57,490 nucleotides of DNA from contig NZ_NCSU01000012.1 in the NCBI RefSeq assembly GCF_002088945.1, positions 1 through 57,490 on the forward strand. Reading direction: 5' to 3'. Source of the DNA: Henriciella pelagia. GTDB lineage: Bacteria; Pseudomonadota; Alphaproteobacteria; Caulobacterales; Hyphomonadaceae. The translations under genes were made by a program, and so were the position numbers. Shown here piece by piece: positions 23,492 to 32,139 of the stretch. Position 1 is the first letter of the stretch; every line of letters starts with the position of its first letter. Below the pieces are notes generated by a model. The model ran no database searches and was not told the origin of the DNA. It was given only the letters and a program-made list of their open reading frames with translations.

Positions 23492-23701
23492 CAGACCAGC
23501 CTCCCCTTTTATGTATATTTGACTACAATTATCTCCTGATCGCTTACGGGCAAGATTGATTTCAAAAGAAAGTTGACCGCCCGCATGCCGGGACGTGTAG
23601 AAAGACAATCGAGGGGAACGCTCATCACTTGGAAATTCTGTCGACGTCACGTTTTGCAAGGACTGTCGGCGTCCTCGCTACTATTCACAGGATGCATTCA
23701 T

Positions 23702-24685
23702 ATGACTGACACTCGCACCGAACCGACACTTCGCACCATCAAGGTGAACGGCATAAACATGCGCATCGCCGAGATGGGCCAAGGTCCTCTCGTCATCCTG
23801 GCACATGGCTGGCCGGAAAGCTGGTATTCCTGGCGCCATCAGATCAAGGCGCTGGCTGACGCCGGCTATCATGCGGTTGCACCCGACATGCGCGGCTATG
23901 GCGGCACCGACGCCCCCTCCGCCATAGCTGACTACGATATTCATCACCTCGCCGGTGATGTTGTCAGCATCATCGACGCCATGGGTGAGGAAAAGGCGCA
24001 TCTGATCGGGCATGACTGGGGTGCCGTCGTCTCCTGGAATGCTGTCCACATGTATCCTGATCGCTTCCGGTCCCTGTCAGCCCTCTCGGTACCATATGGT
24101 GGACGAGGTTCGGCAGCGCCCACAACCATTCTGAAAAAGATCTACGGCGATAATTTCTATTACATGCTCTACTTCCAGGAGCCGGGTGTTGCCGAGGCCG
24201 AGTTTGACGCGGATCCGCGCGCTATATTGAGCCGCCTCTATCGCTCGCCTGACAGTCCAAGCCTGCCGCCCACGCTGACCGATCCGAAAATGTCGGCCGG
24301 CGGGTGGGTCCCGCGGCTCGGAGAACTGAAAGACCGCCCCGATTGGCTGAGTGCAGCAGATCTCGACTATTACGTGCAGCAGTTCCAGGCAGCAGGCTTT
24401 CGCGGCGGCATAAATTATTACCGCAATCTGGATCGTAACTGGGAAACGACCGCCGATCTCGAGGGCGTCACAATCGACATTCCGGTAAAGTTCATTGCCG
24501 GTGAACAGGATGTCGTTCTCGGCGGGCGCACGGCCGAACAGCTTGATGCGACCATGCGCAATGTGTGCACCGATTTCAGGGGTGTCACGCTTCTGCCGAA
24601 TACGGGCCATTGGGTCCAGCAGGAGGAAGCCGATGCGGTGAATGAAGCCCTGGTGTCTTTCATTGGATCGATCCGGACACAATAA
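23702..24685 (+). CDS. Alpha/beta hydrolase, epoxide-hydrolase type
   Basis: The 327-residue enzyme has the soluble epoxide hydrolase pattern: HGWPESWYSWRHQ (oxyanion motif), MRGYGGTDAP, nucleophile Asp105 in GHDWGAV, a cap domain (about residues 140-235, with two lid tyrosine candidates), and catalytic His in NTGHWVQQE. The start shown has AGGA nine bases upstream. The frame continues open upstream and encodes a segment that looks like a twin-arginine lipoprotein signal (RRHVLQGLSASSLLFTGC), so the true start may be near 23585. Divergent from the serine hydrolase. Confidence 0.9.
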   Translation: MTDTRTEPTLRTIKVNGINMRIAEMGQGPLVILAHGWPESWYSWRHQIKALADAGYHAVAPDMRGYGGTDAPSAIADYDIHHLAGDVVSIIDAMGEEKAHLIGHDWGAVVSWNAVHMYPDRFRSLSALSVPYGGRGSAAPTTILKKIYGDNFYYMLYFQEPGVAEAEFDADPRAILSRLYRSPDSPSLPPTLTDPKMSAGGWVPRLGELKDRPDWLSAADLDYYVQQFQAAGFRGGINYYRNLDRNWETTADLEGVTIDIPVKFIAGEQDVVLGGRTAEQLDATMRNVCTDFRGVTLLPNTGHWVQQEEADAVNEALVSFIGSIRTQ

Positions 24686-24709
24686 TCGCAGCCTTTGGCG
24701 GTCGATGCA

Positions 24710-24734
24710 GAAACCCGCTGCTGCCGTGTACGTT
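24710..24734 (+). promoter_or_regulatory. Weak EcfG-like promoter upstream of the OsmC gene
   Basis: GAAAC (24710-24714), a 16-base spacer and CGTT (24731-24734) match the consensus with one change in the -35. They lie 32 bases before the ATG of a peroxide-defence gene, a common GSR target. Confidence 0.35.
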
Positions 24735-24765
24735 AGTTGATTGACAACCCAATCAAGGAGGCCTC

Positions 24766-25200
24766 ATGAAACGCCACGCAACCGCCCACTGGTCCGGATC
24801 ACTCGGTGACGGCAAGGGAACAATCGACACGCAAAGCGGCGCGCTTTCGAGCCATGGCTACAGCTTCAAGGCCCGGTTCGAGGACGAAAGCGGCAAGTCA
24901 GGGACGAATCCGGAAGAGCTTCTCGCCGCCGCGCATGCCGGATGTTTTGCAATGCAGCTGTCCCATTTCCTCGCCGAAAACGGCACGCCGGCCGAAGATC
25001 TCGACGCAAGGGCCGTCGTCACTGTTGAGAAGGGCGACAATGGTTTCGAAGTGAAGTCGTCGGCGCTTTCACTGACCGGAAAGGTGCCGGGCATCGACGA
25101 GGCCAAGTTCAAGGAACTTGCGACTAAGGCCAAGGAAGGCTGCCCGATCTCCAAGGCGCTCGGCGCGATCGACATTACGCTGGACGCAAAGCTCGCCTGA
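24766..25200 (+). CDS. OsmC family peroxiredoxin
   Basis: OsmC proteins reduce organic hydroperoxides with two conserved cysteines. The 144-residue protein has Cys60 in AAAHAGCFAMQL and Cys125 in AKEGCPISKAL, with the Glu of NPEELLAAAHAGC that pairs with the reactive cysteine. AAGGAGG precedes the ATG. It is monocistronic between an EcfG-like weak promoter and a strong terminator. Length and motifs fit the OsmC subgroup better than Ohr. Confidence 0.93.
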   Translation: MKRHATAHWSGSLGDGKGTIDTQSGALSSHGYSFKARFEDESGKSGTNPEELLAAAHAGCFAMQLSHFLAENGTPAEDLDARAVVTVEKGDNGFEVKSSALSLTGKVPGIDEAKFKELATKAKEGCPISKALGAIDITLDAKLA

Positions 25201-25226
25201 CGGGCCAGTTGATAATGACAGGGAGA

Positions 25227-25252
25227 GCGGAGCCCTGCGGGCTCCGCTTTTT
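25227..25252 (+). terminator. Intrinsic terminator after the OsmC gene
   Basis: A 9-bp stem GCGGAGCCC/GGGCTCCGC with a 3-base loop is followed by TTTTT, 26 bases after the stop. It abuts the end of the convergent dioxygenase gene. Confidence 0.9.
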
Positions 25253-26104
25253 CTATGGCTCAAAATATGGCCGGTCGCCCGTAATCGTTACACGTTCCAT
25301 GATGCGAACATCGGGATAATAGTCACTCGCCGCATAATGCTGACAGGCGCGGTTGTCCCAGAACGCGATGGAGCCGGGGGCCCAGCGGAACCGGCACTGA
25401 TATTCCGGCAGCGCCGCCTGAGCATAGAGATGCTGGAGCAGCCAGTCGCTCTCTTTCTCCGAAAGCCCTTGAATGTGACTCGTGAAGGCGGTGTTGACGT
25501 AGATCAGCCGCTGGCCCGTTTCTGGATGGGTGCGGATGACCGGATGTTCCTGAGGCGGATACCTGTCGTGCAGCTCTTTCGGATCCTTTCCGAGACGGCG
25601 GGCGAAAACACGGGCAATGTCATGCACTGCCGTGAGCCCGCAGCAGAATTCTTTCATCTTGTCGGAAAGCCCCTCATAGGCTGCCACCATATCGGAGAAG
25701 AGCGTATCGCCACCCACATCGGGAAGTTCGATGGCCCGCAGGATCGATCCCAGTGACGGCTCTGGCCGCCATGTGACGTCAGAGTGCCAGGCATTCTCCT
25801 GCCCCTTATTGGTCGCATTATGTGCGATACGCAGAACTTCCCGGTCGTCCTGATCTTTCGGTGTCGCCGGATGGATTTCCAGCTCACCGAAATTGCGGGC
25901 AAACTCGATATGGTTCCTGCGGGTAATCTGTTGGTCCCGGAAGAAAATGACCTTGTGCTTCAACAGCGCCGCACGGATGTCGGCAATCAGAGCATCATCG
26001 AGGGGCCCGCCAAGATCGATGCCATGAAGCTCCGCCCCAATCTGCGGTGTCAATGGCTTCGCCTCAAAGCGCGCAAATGCCTCGGTGCCTACATGAAGAT
26101 TCAT
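25253..26104 (-). CDS. TauD/TfdA family Fe(II)/2-oxoglutarate dioxygenase
   Basis: The 283-residue enzyme has the iron-binding HxD pair His107/Asp109 in AWHSDVTW, the distal histidine in CQHYAASDY and the 2-oxoglutarate-binding arginine in VRIMERVTI. The N-terminal QIGAELHGIDL and KVIFFRDQQ are family hallmarks. TauD uses taurine and TfdA phenoxyacetates; HTHPETGQRLIYVNTAFT is close to the TauD type. The actual substrate is unknown because no sulfonate transporter lies nearby. Confidence 0.92.
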   Translation of the reverse strand: MNLHVGTEAFARFEAKPLTPQIGAELHGIDLGGPLDDALIADIRAALLKHKVIFFRDQQITRRNHIEFARNFGELEIHPATPKDQDDREVLRIAHNATNKGQENAWHSDVTWRPEPSLGSILRAIELPDVGGDTLFSDMVAAYEGLSDKMKEFCCGLTAVHDIARVFARRLGKDPKELHDRYPPQEHPVIRTHPETGQRLIYVNTAFTSHIQGLSEKESDWLLQHLYAQAALPEYQCRFRWAPGSIAFWDNRACQHYAASDYYPDVRIMERVTITGDRPYFEP

Positions 26105-26184
26105 CCGCTCTCCTCCCGATCATTAATTTTTCCGGAGCTTACTCACAATTGCAGGAAGCGCCAATTCAAGTGCCGGTCGAATGT

Positions 26185-26210
26185 GGAACCCTCGGCCAAG
26201 TCTTTCTGTT
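26185..26210 (+). promoter_or_regulatory. Weak EcfG-like promoter before the small membrane protein
   Basis: GGAAC (26185-26189), a 17-base spacer and TGTT (26207-26210) differ by one base from the consensus, 31 bases before ATG 26242. Confidence 0.3.
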
Positions 26211-26241
26211 GATGGGATTAGCGATGAAATGGAGGTCTGAT

Positions 26242-26463
26242 ATGGCACCCGAAATTCTCTATGGTGTCGGCGCCCTGATCCTCTTGGTTGTGCTAATCTG
26301 GGCCGTCCTGCGTGGCAGGCTGAAATCGAAGCGAGCACAGGCAATCAGCGAAGAAGCGACCCGCGAACAATACGAGGAACCGGAACGCTACGACCAGGAC
26401 CGTCAGGATGCGCTCGAGGAAATGGCCAGGACCGCCGAAGAGCAGAAACGGCGGAACGATTAA
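26242..26463 (+). CDS. Small single-helix membrane protein
   Basis: A 73-residue protein with one N-terminal membrane helix (EILYGVGALILLVVLIWAVL, residues 4-23), a basic stop-transfer stretch (RGRLKSKR) and a highly charged, probably coiled-coil tail rich in Glu, Arg and Gln. No family recognised. ATG 26242 is chosen because GGAGG lies six bases upstream; the frame is open further upstream without a comparable site. Confidence 0.75.
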   Translation: MAPEILYGVGALILLVVLIWAVLRGRLKSKRAQAISEEATREQYEEPERYDQDRQDALEEMARTAEEQKRRND

Positions 26464-26574
26464 GGCCAGATTCAGTCCTGACCAGCATACACGCTGGAAA
26501 AACGAGGCCATCATTGCCATACTTATGGCAACCAAACGCGGAATTGGACCGCCAGCGCCCTTGAAAGTAGGATC

Positions 26575-27396
26575 ATGACTGAAGCTGACCTCCTCATGCC
26601 GATGCGGACCGGAGAAATCCGGATACATGACGAAGCTGGTTTTGCCGGCATGCGCAAAGCCGGACGGCTGGTGGCGGAATGTCTCGACATGCTGGTTCCA
26701 GAAGTCCAACCCGGCGTGACAACTGTCCAACTCGACGACCTGATTCGAGAATTCGTTTACGATCACGGCGCCCAGTCGGCGACGATCGGCTATCGCGGCT
26801 ATCGCCACGCATCGTGCATTTCGCTCAACCATGTCATCTGCCATGGCATTCCGGGCGACCGTCCCCTCAAGGAAGGCGATATCGCCAATATCGACGTGAC
26901 GGTAATTGTCGACGGATGGCATGGCGACCATTCGCGGATGTACGCGGCCGGAACACCGAAACGCAAAGCCGAACGCCTGATGGACGTGACTTATGACGCG
27001 CTCATGGCCGGTATTGCAGCCGTTAAACCCGGCAACCGTTTCGGCGACATTGGCGCGGCCATCTCGGCGGTTGCTGCCAAGAACCGCTTGTCCGTGGTCG
27101 AGGACTTCTGCGGACACGGCCTCGGCCAACTGTTTCATGACGAACCCAATGTCGTCCATTCAGCACGCGCCGGCACAGGCCCGGAACTGAAGCCCGGCAT
27201 GTTCTTCACGATCGAGCCGATGCTGAATATTGGCCGCAAGGATGCGGCCATCCTGCCAGATGGCTGGACCGCCGTGACCCGTGACCGCCAGCTCTCCGCC
27301 CAGTATGAGCACTCGGTCGGCGTCACCGAAGACGGTGTCGAAATCTTCACGGCGTCACCGAAGGGCTGGCACAAGCCACACGCCGTGACGGCCTAG
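26575..27396 (+). CDS. map: Methionine aminopeptidase, type I
   Basis: It removes the initiator methionine from nascent proteins. The 273-residue enzyme has the five metal ligands in their usual contexts: Asp in ANIDVTVIVDGWHGD (two positions), His in FCGHGLGQLFHDEP, Glu in FTIEPMLN, and Glu near QYEHSVGVTEDG. The length fits MetAP Ia without a zinc-finger extension. In many alphaproteobacteria map lies next to radC; here a cupin gene is inserted between them on the other strand. Confidence 0.96.
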   Translation: MTEADLLMPMRTGEIRIHDEAGFAGMRKAGRLVAECLDMLVPEVQPGVTTVQLDDLIREFVYDHGAQSATIGYRGYRHASCISLNHVICHGIPGDRPLKEGDIANIDVTVIVDGWHGDHSRMYAAGTPKRKAERLMDVTYDALMAGIAAVKPGNRFGDIGAAISAVAAKNRLSVVEDFCGHGLGQLFHDEPNVVHSARAGTGPELKPGMFFTIEPMLNIGRKDAAILPDGWTAVTRDRQLSAQYEHSVGVTEDGVEIFTASPKGWHKPHAVTA

Positions 27397-27405
27397 GACC
27401 CGCCC

Positions 27406-28011
27406 CTATTCCGGTGCTGGCGGTGCGTAGTAAGGGGCTGCCGCCGCTGGCATCTGCTCCATTGAAATCTTGATCCCGTGCTCGGCTGCAAGTTGCCCGA
27501 TCACCGCCCCGGCAGCTTCCGGGCCTTCCGGTCTTGCTTCGGCTAGGCGCGGACTGACACTCTGCATGAAGGCTTCAAAGGAGCTTCCGGTTGTCATCAT
27601 CAGCAGCTGCGTCTCGCTATCTGATCCATTCCAGAACATGTGCGCATTGCCACGCTTCAGCGCTGCAAAATCCCCTTCGCTGAGGCGCAGCGTTTCTCCG
27701 TTGGACAGCACGTCGAGTGTCCCTGACAGTATATAGAAATATTCATCCTCATGAGTGTGCGTATGGGGCGGCGAACCCGGGCTTTCCGGCGGCAGGATGA
27801 ACTCGTAAATGGTCACGTCGCCGGACGCCTCTTCGCTCGATAGAAGGAGCCTGATCGGATGAAACGGGTTCTCCACATCCGCCCCCGTGCCCGCCGCGAC
27901 CACTTTGTCAGCCGTTTGCGCAGGCGATTCTACGTCCCCGGCATCGTGTGCCAGCGCAACGCCGACGAGTCCAAACGTGATCGCCGTCAAAGTCGCAATC
28001 TGAATTTTCAT
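27406..28011 (-). CDS. Secreted cupin-domain protein
   Basis: The 201-residue protein has a signal peptide (MKIQIATLTAITFGLVGVALA, cleavage before HDAGD). It has a cupin barrel: motif 1 is PPHTHTHEDEYFYILSG with the histidine/glutamate metal site (near residues 90-106) and motif 2 is FAALKRGNAHMFWNGSD. A helical, alanine/proline-rich C-terminus follows. The periplasmic location is unusual for small cupins. Function unknown. GAGGGAAAG lies before ATG 28011; the longer frame to 28218 lacks a signal peptide or ribosome site. Confidence 0.85.
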   Translation of the reverse strand: MKIQIATLTAITFGLVGVALAHDAGDVESPAQTADKVVAAGTGADVENPFHPIRLLLSSEEASGDVTIYEFILPPESPGSPPHTHTHEDEYFYILSGTLDVLSNGETLRLSEGDFAALKRGNAHMFWNGSDSETQLLMMTTGSSFEAFMQSVSPRLAEARPEGPEAAGAVIGQLAAEHGIKISMEQMPAAAAPYYAPPAPE

Positions 28012-28073
28012 GATGTCTTTCCCTCCACTCAGCCCGGCGAAAACTATTACCCGCTCGATCACCGAGTACAAGC

Positions 28074-28102
28074 TTGACCACATTTCAAGACTGGAACATA
28101 GT
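28074..28102 (+). promoter_or_regulatory. Candidate sigma-70 promoter for radC
   Basis: TTGACC (28074-28079) and CATAGT (28097-28102) are separated by 17 bases and lie 30 bases before the radC start. Confidence 0.4.
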
Positions 28103-28131
28103 AAGAACACCATGTCAGTTCGGGAGCGAGC

Positions 28132-28869
28132 ATGCGACACTTTTCGGAAGCACCACTGCTCGGGCTTTCGTCGTCCGAAACGGTCACCGTAAAGGCCAAG
28201 CCGCACTGGCAAGGCCACCGCGACCGGCTGCGCACCAAGCTCATTGAACGGGGGGCTGATGCCCTTGAAGACTACGAACTGCTGGAAACACTACTGTTCG
28301 CCTTCATTCCGCGCCGGGACGTCAAGCCTGTCGCAAAGGCTCTGATTGCTCGTTTCGGAGCGCTAAGCGCAATCCTCGCCGCCCGGCCGGCAGAGCTGAC
28401 GAGAGTTGCCGGCGTCGGTGAAACCGTCGCGGCCTATCTGAAGGCAACCGCCGAGATTGGGGCGCGCGCGAGCCGGGAAACCCTGCAGGCCCGCACCGTT
28501 ATTTCCAGCTGGTCTGCCCTCCAGGCTTATGTGAAACAGCAATTGCAGCATGAAGGCCGGGAACAGTTCCGGGTCCTGTTTCTGGACCGGAAAAACCAGC
28601 TGATCGCAGATGAAATCATGGGGCATGGCACCGTAGATCACGCGCCAGTCTATCCTCGCGAAATCGCAAGGCGTGCGCTTGAGCTTCAAGCATCCAGCCT
28701 GATCCTCGTTCACAATCATCCATCGGGCGATCCGACGCCATCGCGCGCCGATATCGATATGACGCGGGAGATCATGGATGCGCTCGATGCCCTGGATATT
28801 ACTGTTCATGACCACCTGATCGCGGCACGCTCCGGCGTGCTCAGCTTTCGCTCGCAAGGCCTCCTGTAA
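28132..28869 (+). CDS. radC: RadC/JAB-domain DNA repair-associated protein
   Basis: The 245-residue protein has an N-terminal UPF0758 helix-hairpin-helix region (residues about 22-105, with ALEDYELLETLLFAFIPRRDVKPVAKAL and LTRVAGVGE). The C-terminal JAMM/MPN domain contains HNHPSGDPTPSRADIDMT, carrying the predicted zinc ligands. Despite the historic name, a role in repair has not been confirmed for RadC. Its location close to map is typical of alphaproteobacteria. Confidence 0.95.
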   Translation: MRHFSEAPLLGLSSSETVTVKAKPHWQGHRDRLRTKLIERGADALEDYELLETLLFAFIPRRDVKPVAKALIARFGALSAILAARPAELTRVAGVGETVAAYLKATAEIGARASRETLQARTVISSWSALQAYVKQQLQHEGREQFRVLFLDRKNQLIADEIMGHGTVDHAPVYPREIARRALELQASSLILVHNHPSGDPTPSRADIDMTREIMDALDALDITVHDHLIAARSGVLSFRSQGLL

Positions 28870-29012
28870 AAGCTTCACAGGAGAGCTGACCTGAAAGAGT
28901 AGCATTCGCGGCAAAAAGATCGTATTGGCGCGCCATCGATGCGCTGCGTGAAAAGCACGTATCAGTCCGCCAGCACTGAGCGGTCAGCCAGATATCGCCG
29001 AAAGCCCTCTTC

Positions 29013-30929
29013 ATGATCGACCACAATGCCATTGCGCCTTCGCTGGGCCAGGCCCTTTCCGCGCGTGGATATCAGACGCTGACCCCCGTGCAGGAAGCGA
29101 TGCTTTCGGACGATCATGGCGGACAGGACCTGCTCGTCTCGGCCCAGACGGGCTCAGGCAAGACCGTTGCTTTCGGAATCGCCATGTCTTCGTCCATCCT
29201 GAGCGATGGACGCATGATCGACCGGTCTGACACACCCCTCGCCCTGATCGTTGCGCCGACGCGCGAACTGGCTGTCCAGGTCAGCCGCGAACTTGAATGG
29301 CTCTATGCCAATGCTGGTGCACGCATCGTGTCCTGCGTGGGCGGCATGGATCCGCGCGAAGAACGGCGTGCCCTGGCGCGCGGCGCGCACATCGTCGTGG
29401 GCACGCCCGGCCGTCTGGTGGACCACATCAATCGCGGCGGGCTTATCCTCGATGACCTGCGTGTGGTGGTGATGGATGAGGCAGACGAAATGCTCGACAT
29501 GGGCTTTCGCGATGAGCTTGAGACGATCCTGAAGGCGGCACCCGAAGACCGCCGCACGCTGCTCTTCTCTGCGACCGTGTCGAAGCAGATTGCGCGCCTT
29601 GCCGCGAGCTTCCAGCGCGACGCAATCCGCGTGAACACCATCTCTGACGAGGGGTCTCACCGCGACATTGAGTATGTCGCCCACACCATCGCCCCTTCGG
29701 ACGCAGAAAACGCCATCATGAATGTGCTACGCTTTCATGAGGCGAAGAATGCGCTCGTCTTCTGCAAGACACGGGCGAATGTGAACCACCTGCTCGCGCG
29801 CTTCCACAATCGCGGCATGAACGTTGTCGCGATGTCCGGCGAACTCAGCCAGAAAGAACGCATGCACGCCTTGCAGGCGCTGCGCGACGGCAGGGCGAAT
29901 GTCTGCGTTGCAACGGATGTCGCCGCGCGCGGGCTCGACCTCCCGGACCTCGATCTGGTCATCCACGCCGACCTGCCTTCGGATCAGGAAAGCCTGCTGC
30001 ACCGCAGCGGTCGCACCGGCCGCGCCGGCCGGAAAGGTGTCAGCGTCCTCATCGTTCCGTTCAAGGCGCGGCGCCGGATCGAGAGGCTTCTCGGCGATGC
30101 AAAGGTCGAGGCAAGCTGGGTTGATGCGCCGGGCGCCGACGATATTGAACGCCGCGACGATGAGCGCCTGCTGAACCATCCCACCCTTCTCGAAACCGCA
30201 GGTGATGTCGATCTGGCCATGGCCCATGCGCTCATCGAGCGTCATGGAGCCGAGCAGGTTGCTGCAGCGTTCGTGGCGGCGCACCGGGCAAAGCGCTCGG
30301 CACCGGACGAGTTGATGCCGGTTCCCGAACCAGCCACGACAAGGCAGCGAGGCGAGCGCAACGCCCCGCGAGAACCGCGCGCGCCGCGTGAGAAGCGAGC
30401 GCCGAGAGATGACTTTTCCGATGGCGTCTGGATCAATGTATCGGTCGGGCGCAAATCAGGTGCCGAACCGCGTTGGTTGCTGCCCATGTTGTGCAAGTCT
30501 GGCGGGCTTGACCGCAGCCAGATCGGCGCAATCCGGATCGAAGACGCCCATACGAGGGTCGAGCTTCATCCAGATAGCGTAGAGCCCTTCTTTGCGACAA
30601 TCGGCCCTGACGGACGGATTGAGAAATCCATCACGGCCTGGAAGGAAGGTAGTGCACCGCCCGGGAAATCGAACCCGTCGACCGCCCGCATTGTAAGCAA
30701 GCCTGCCAAGGCGTCGCACAGGAAGGGTGGCAAACCAAAACAGGACCGGGACGAGTGGTCCCCTGATTCTGATGCACCGCGCGAGCATCAGGGCGCGCCA
30801 AAGTCGCGCAGAGACAAGCCGCCATCTGATCGACTGAAGAAGGCGAAACCGAAAAAGCGTGACCGCCGCTTCGACGCTTCTGCGAGCAAGCCGCCAAAAC
30901 GAAAAAAACCAAAACGCCCAAAAGCGTGA
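29013..30929 (+). CDS. DEAD-box RNA helicase with DbpA-type RNA-binding domain
   Basis: The 638-residue helicase contains the core motifs in order: GYQTLTPVQ (Q motif), AQTGSGKT, PTREL, GTPGR, DEAD, SAT, VATDVAARGLD and HRSGRTGRAG (residues about 15-350). A DbpA RNA-binding domain (about 470-540, VWINVSVGRKSGAEPRWLLPML) is preceded and followed by arginine/lysine-rich low-complexity segments, ending in KKPKRPKA. DbpA domains recognise structured rRNA, so ribosome assembly is the likely role. The basic tails probably tether RNA. Confidence 0.94.
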   Translation: MIDHNAIAPSLGQALSARGYQTLTPVQEAMLSDDHGGQDLLVSAQTGSGKTVAFGIAMSSSILSDGRMIDRSDTPLALIVAPTRELAVQVSRELEWLYANAGARIVSCVGGMDPREERRALARGAHIVVGTPGRLVDHINRGGLILDDLRVVVMDEADEMLDMGFRDELETILKAAPEDRRTLLFSATVSKQIARLAASFQRDAIRVNTISDEGSHRDIEYVAHTIAPSDAENAIMNVLRFHEAKNALVFCKTRANVNHLLARFHNRGMNVVAMSGELSQKERMHALQALRDGRANVCVATDVAARGLDLPDLDLVIHADLPSDQESLLHRSGRTGRAGRKGVSVLIVPFKARRRIERLLGDAKVEASWVDAPGADDIERRDDERLLNHPTLLETAGDVDLAMAHALIERHGAEQVAAAFVAAHRAKRSAPDELMPVPEPATTRQRGERNAPREPRAPREKRAPRDDFSDGVWINVSVGRKSGAEPRWLLPMLCKSGGLDRSQIGAIRIEDAHTRVELHPDSVEPFFATIGPDGRIEKSITAWKEGSAPPGKSNPSTARIVSKPAKASHRKGGKPKQDRDEWSPDSDAPREHQGAPKSRRDKPPSDRLKKAKPKKRDRRFDASASKPPKRKKPKRPKA

Positions 30930-31002
30930 CACGTCAGCGCCGCGTGGCGAGTCATCACGCTCGGTTAGGCGCGCTAGCTCCCATTCCGAATTTGTGAACG
31001 CG

Positions 31003-31029
31003 CTGGACACTGGCATGTGCCGTGTCCAG
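31003..31029. repeat. Inverted repeat before the cyclase gene
   Basis: CTGGACAC (31003-31010) and GTGTCCAG (31022-31029) are perfect inverted repeats. The 11-base interior adds GGCA/TGCC pairing. No T-run follows, so an operator, an mRNA leader hairpin or a Rho-assisted end of the helicase transcript are all possible. Confidence 0.5.
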
Positions 31030-31061
31030 TATCGCGCAAAACAGATTAGGGAGTGAATGGC

Positions 31062-31997
31062 ATGAGATGGATGGGTGCACTAGTGGGGGCATCGCTGGCG
31101 GCTTGCAGTGTCGGCGCACAGGAAACCGAAAACTGGTATCCGTCAAAATATGGCGCAGATGACCGACTCGGTGCCTTGAACAATCTCTCGCCCGAAAAGA
31201 CGGCCGAAGCCGCCAAACTGATCACCACCGGCAAGACCTACTCTCTCGGCATGGTGACCGGGCGCTCGACACCTGCCTATGGCCCGCGCGAATATGATGT
31301 CACCATCCTGCAGCTTTCGGATGGATCTGGCACGCCACTTGGCACGAACAGGGCCACAGGAAATGACGATATCGTCGATGTCTGGGTCGGGATTGGCAGC
31401 CAACTCGACGGGCTCGGCCATATGGGCATTGATCATCATTATTATAATGGCGTGGGCGTTGCTGACTTTGTAACCACTGCGGGCCTCACCCAGTTTGGAA
31501 CGCACGCCCTGCCCCCGATTGCGACACGCGGCGTCCTGCTTGACATGACCAAGCTCACGGGAACGGATCCCGTCGCCGACGGGACAGCGTTCAATCGCGC
31601 CGAGATCGACGCAGCCGCAGCCGCTGCAGGTGTCACAATCGAAACCGGGGATGTGGTGATCTTCCACACCGGCTACATGGCGGCGAATTCAGGCAATGAT
31701 GCTCTCAAACAGACCGAGCCGGGAATTGGCGTGGAGGGTGCGCAGTATCTTGCTGATCTCGGCGTGGTCGCGGTCGGCGCTGACACCTGGGCTGTCGAGG
31801 CCATCCCGTTTGAGGACGAAACCCGGCCCTTCGATGTACACCTGACCCTGCTGGCCAAGAACGGCGTGTACATCCTGGAGAACATGGTCACCGAAGAACT
31901 CGCCGCGGACGGGGTCACGGAGTTCTTCTTTTCGCTCGGCGTGCCAAGACTGGAAGGCACAGTTCAGGCCATTATCAATCCGGTGGCTATTCGATAA
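31062..31997 (+). CDS. Exported cyclase-family (KynB-like) metal hydrolase
   Basis: The 311-residue protein is of the cyclase/arylformamidase superfamily (PF04199). It has GSQLDGLGHMGIDHHYYNG, a variant of the HxGTHxDxxxH metal motif, and WAVEAIPFEDE and PFDVHLTLLAKNGVYILENM near the C-terminus. The N-terminus is a signal with LAAC (Cys15), suggesting a lipoprotein, or cleavage after GAQ. ATG 31062 is preferred because AGGGAG lies eight bases upstream. The substrate is unknown; relatives hydrolyse N-formylkynurenine, isatin or related cyclic amides. It precedes three MFS transporters and may process their substrate. Confidence 0.87.
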   Translation: MRWMGALVGASLAACSVGAQETENWYPSKYGADDRLGALNNLSPEKTAEAAKLITTGKTYSLGMVTGRSTPAYGPREYDVTILQLSDGSGTPLGTNRATGNDDIVDVWVGIGSQLDGLGHMGIDHHYYNGVGVADFVTTAGLTQFGTHALPPIATRGVLLDMTKLTGTDPVADGTAFNRAEIDAAAAAAGVTIETGDVVIFHTGYMAANSGNDALKQTEPGIGVEGAQYLADLGVVAVGADTWAVEAIPFEDETRPFDVHLTLLAKNGVYILENMVTEELAADGVTEFFFSLGVPRLEGTVQAIINPVAIR

Positions 31998-32139
31998 GAG
32001 GAATCGGTGGAGACTGCTGTATTCGCTGCGCCTGTCCTGTCTGTTGCTGTTTGCAGGAAAGGGTTGCCAGCGGGGTCATGATAGTCAACAACACCGAATT
32101 GGGGCGTCCAGCAGAGGCGTACAGGAGGAGATTGCCAGA

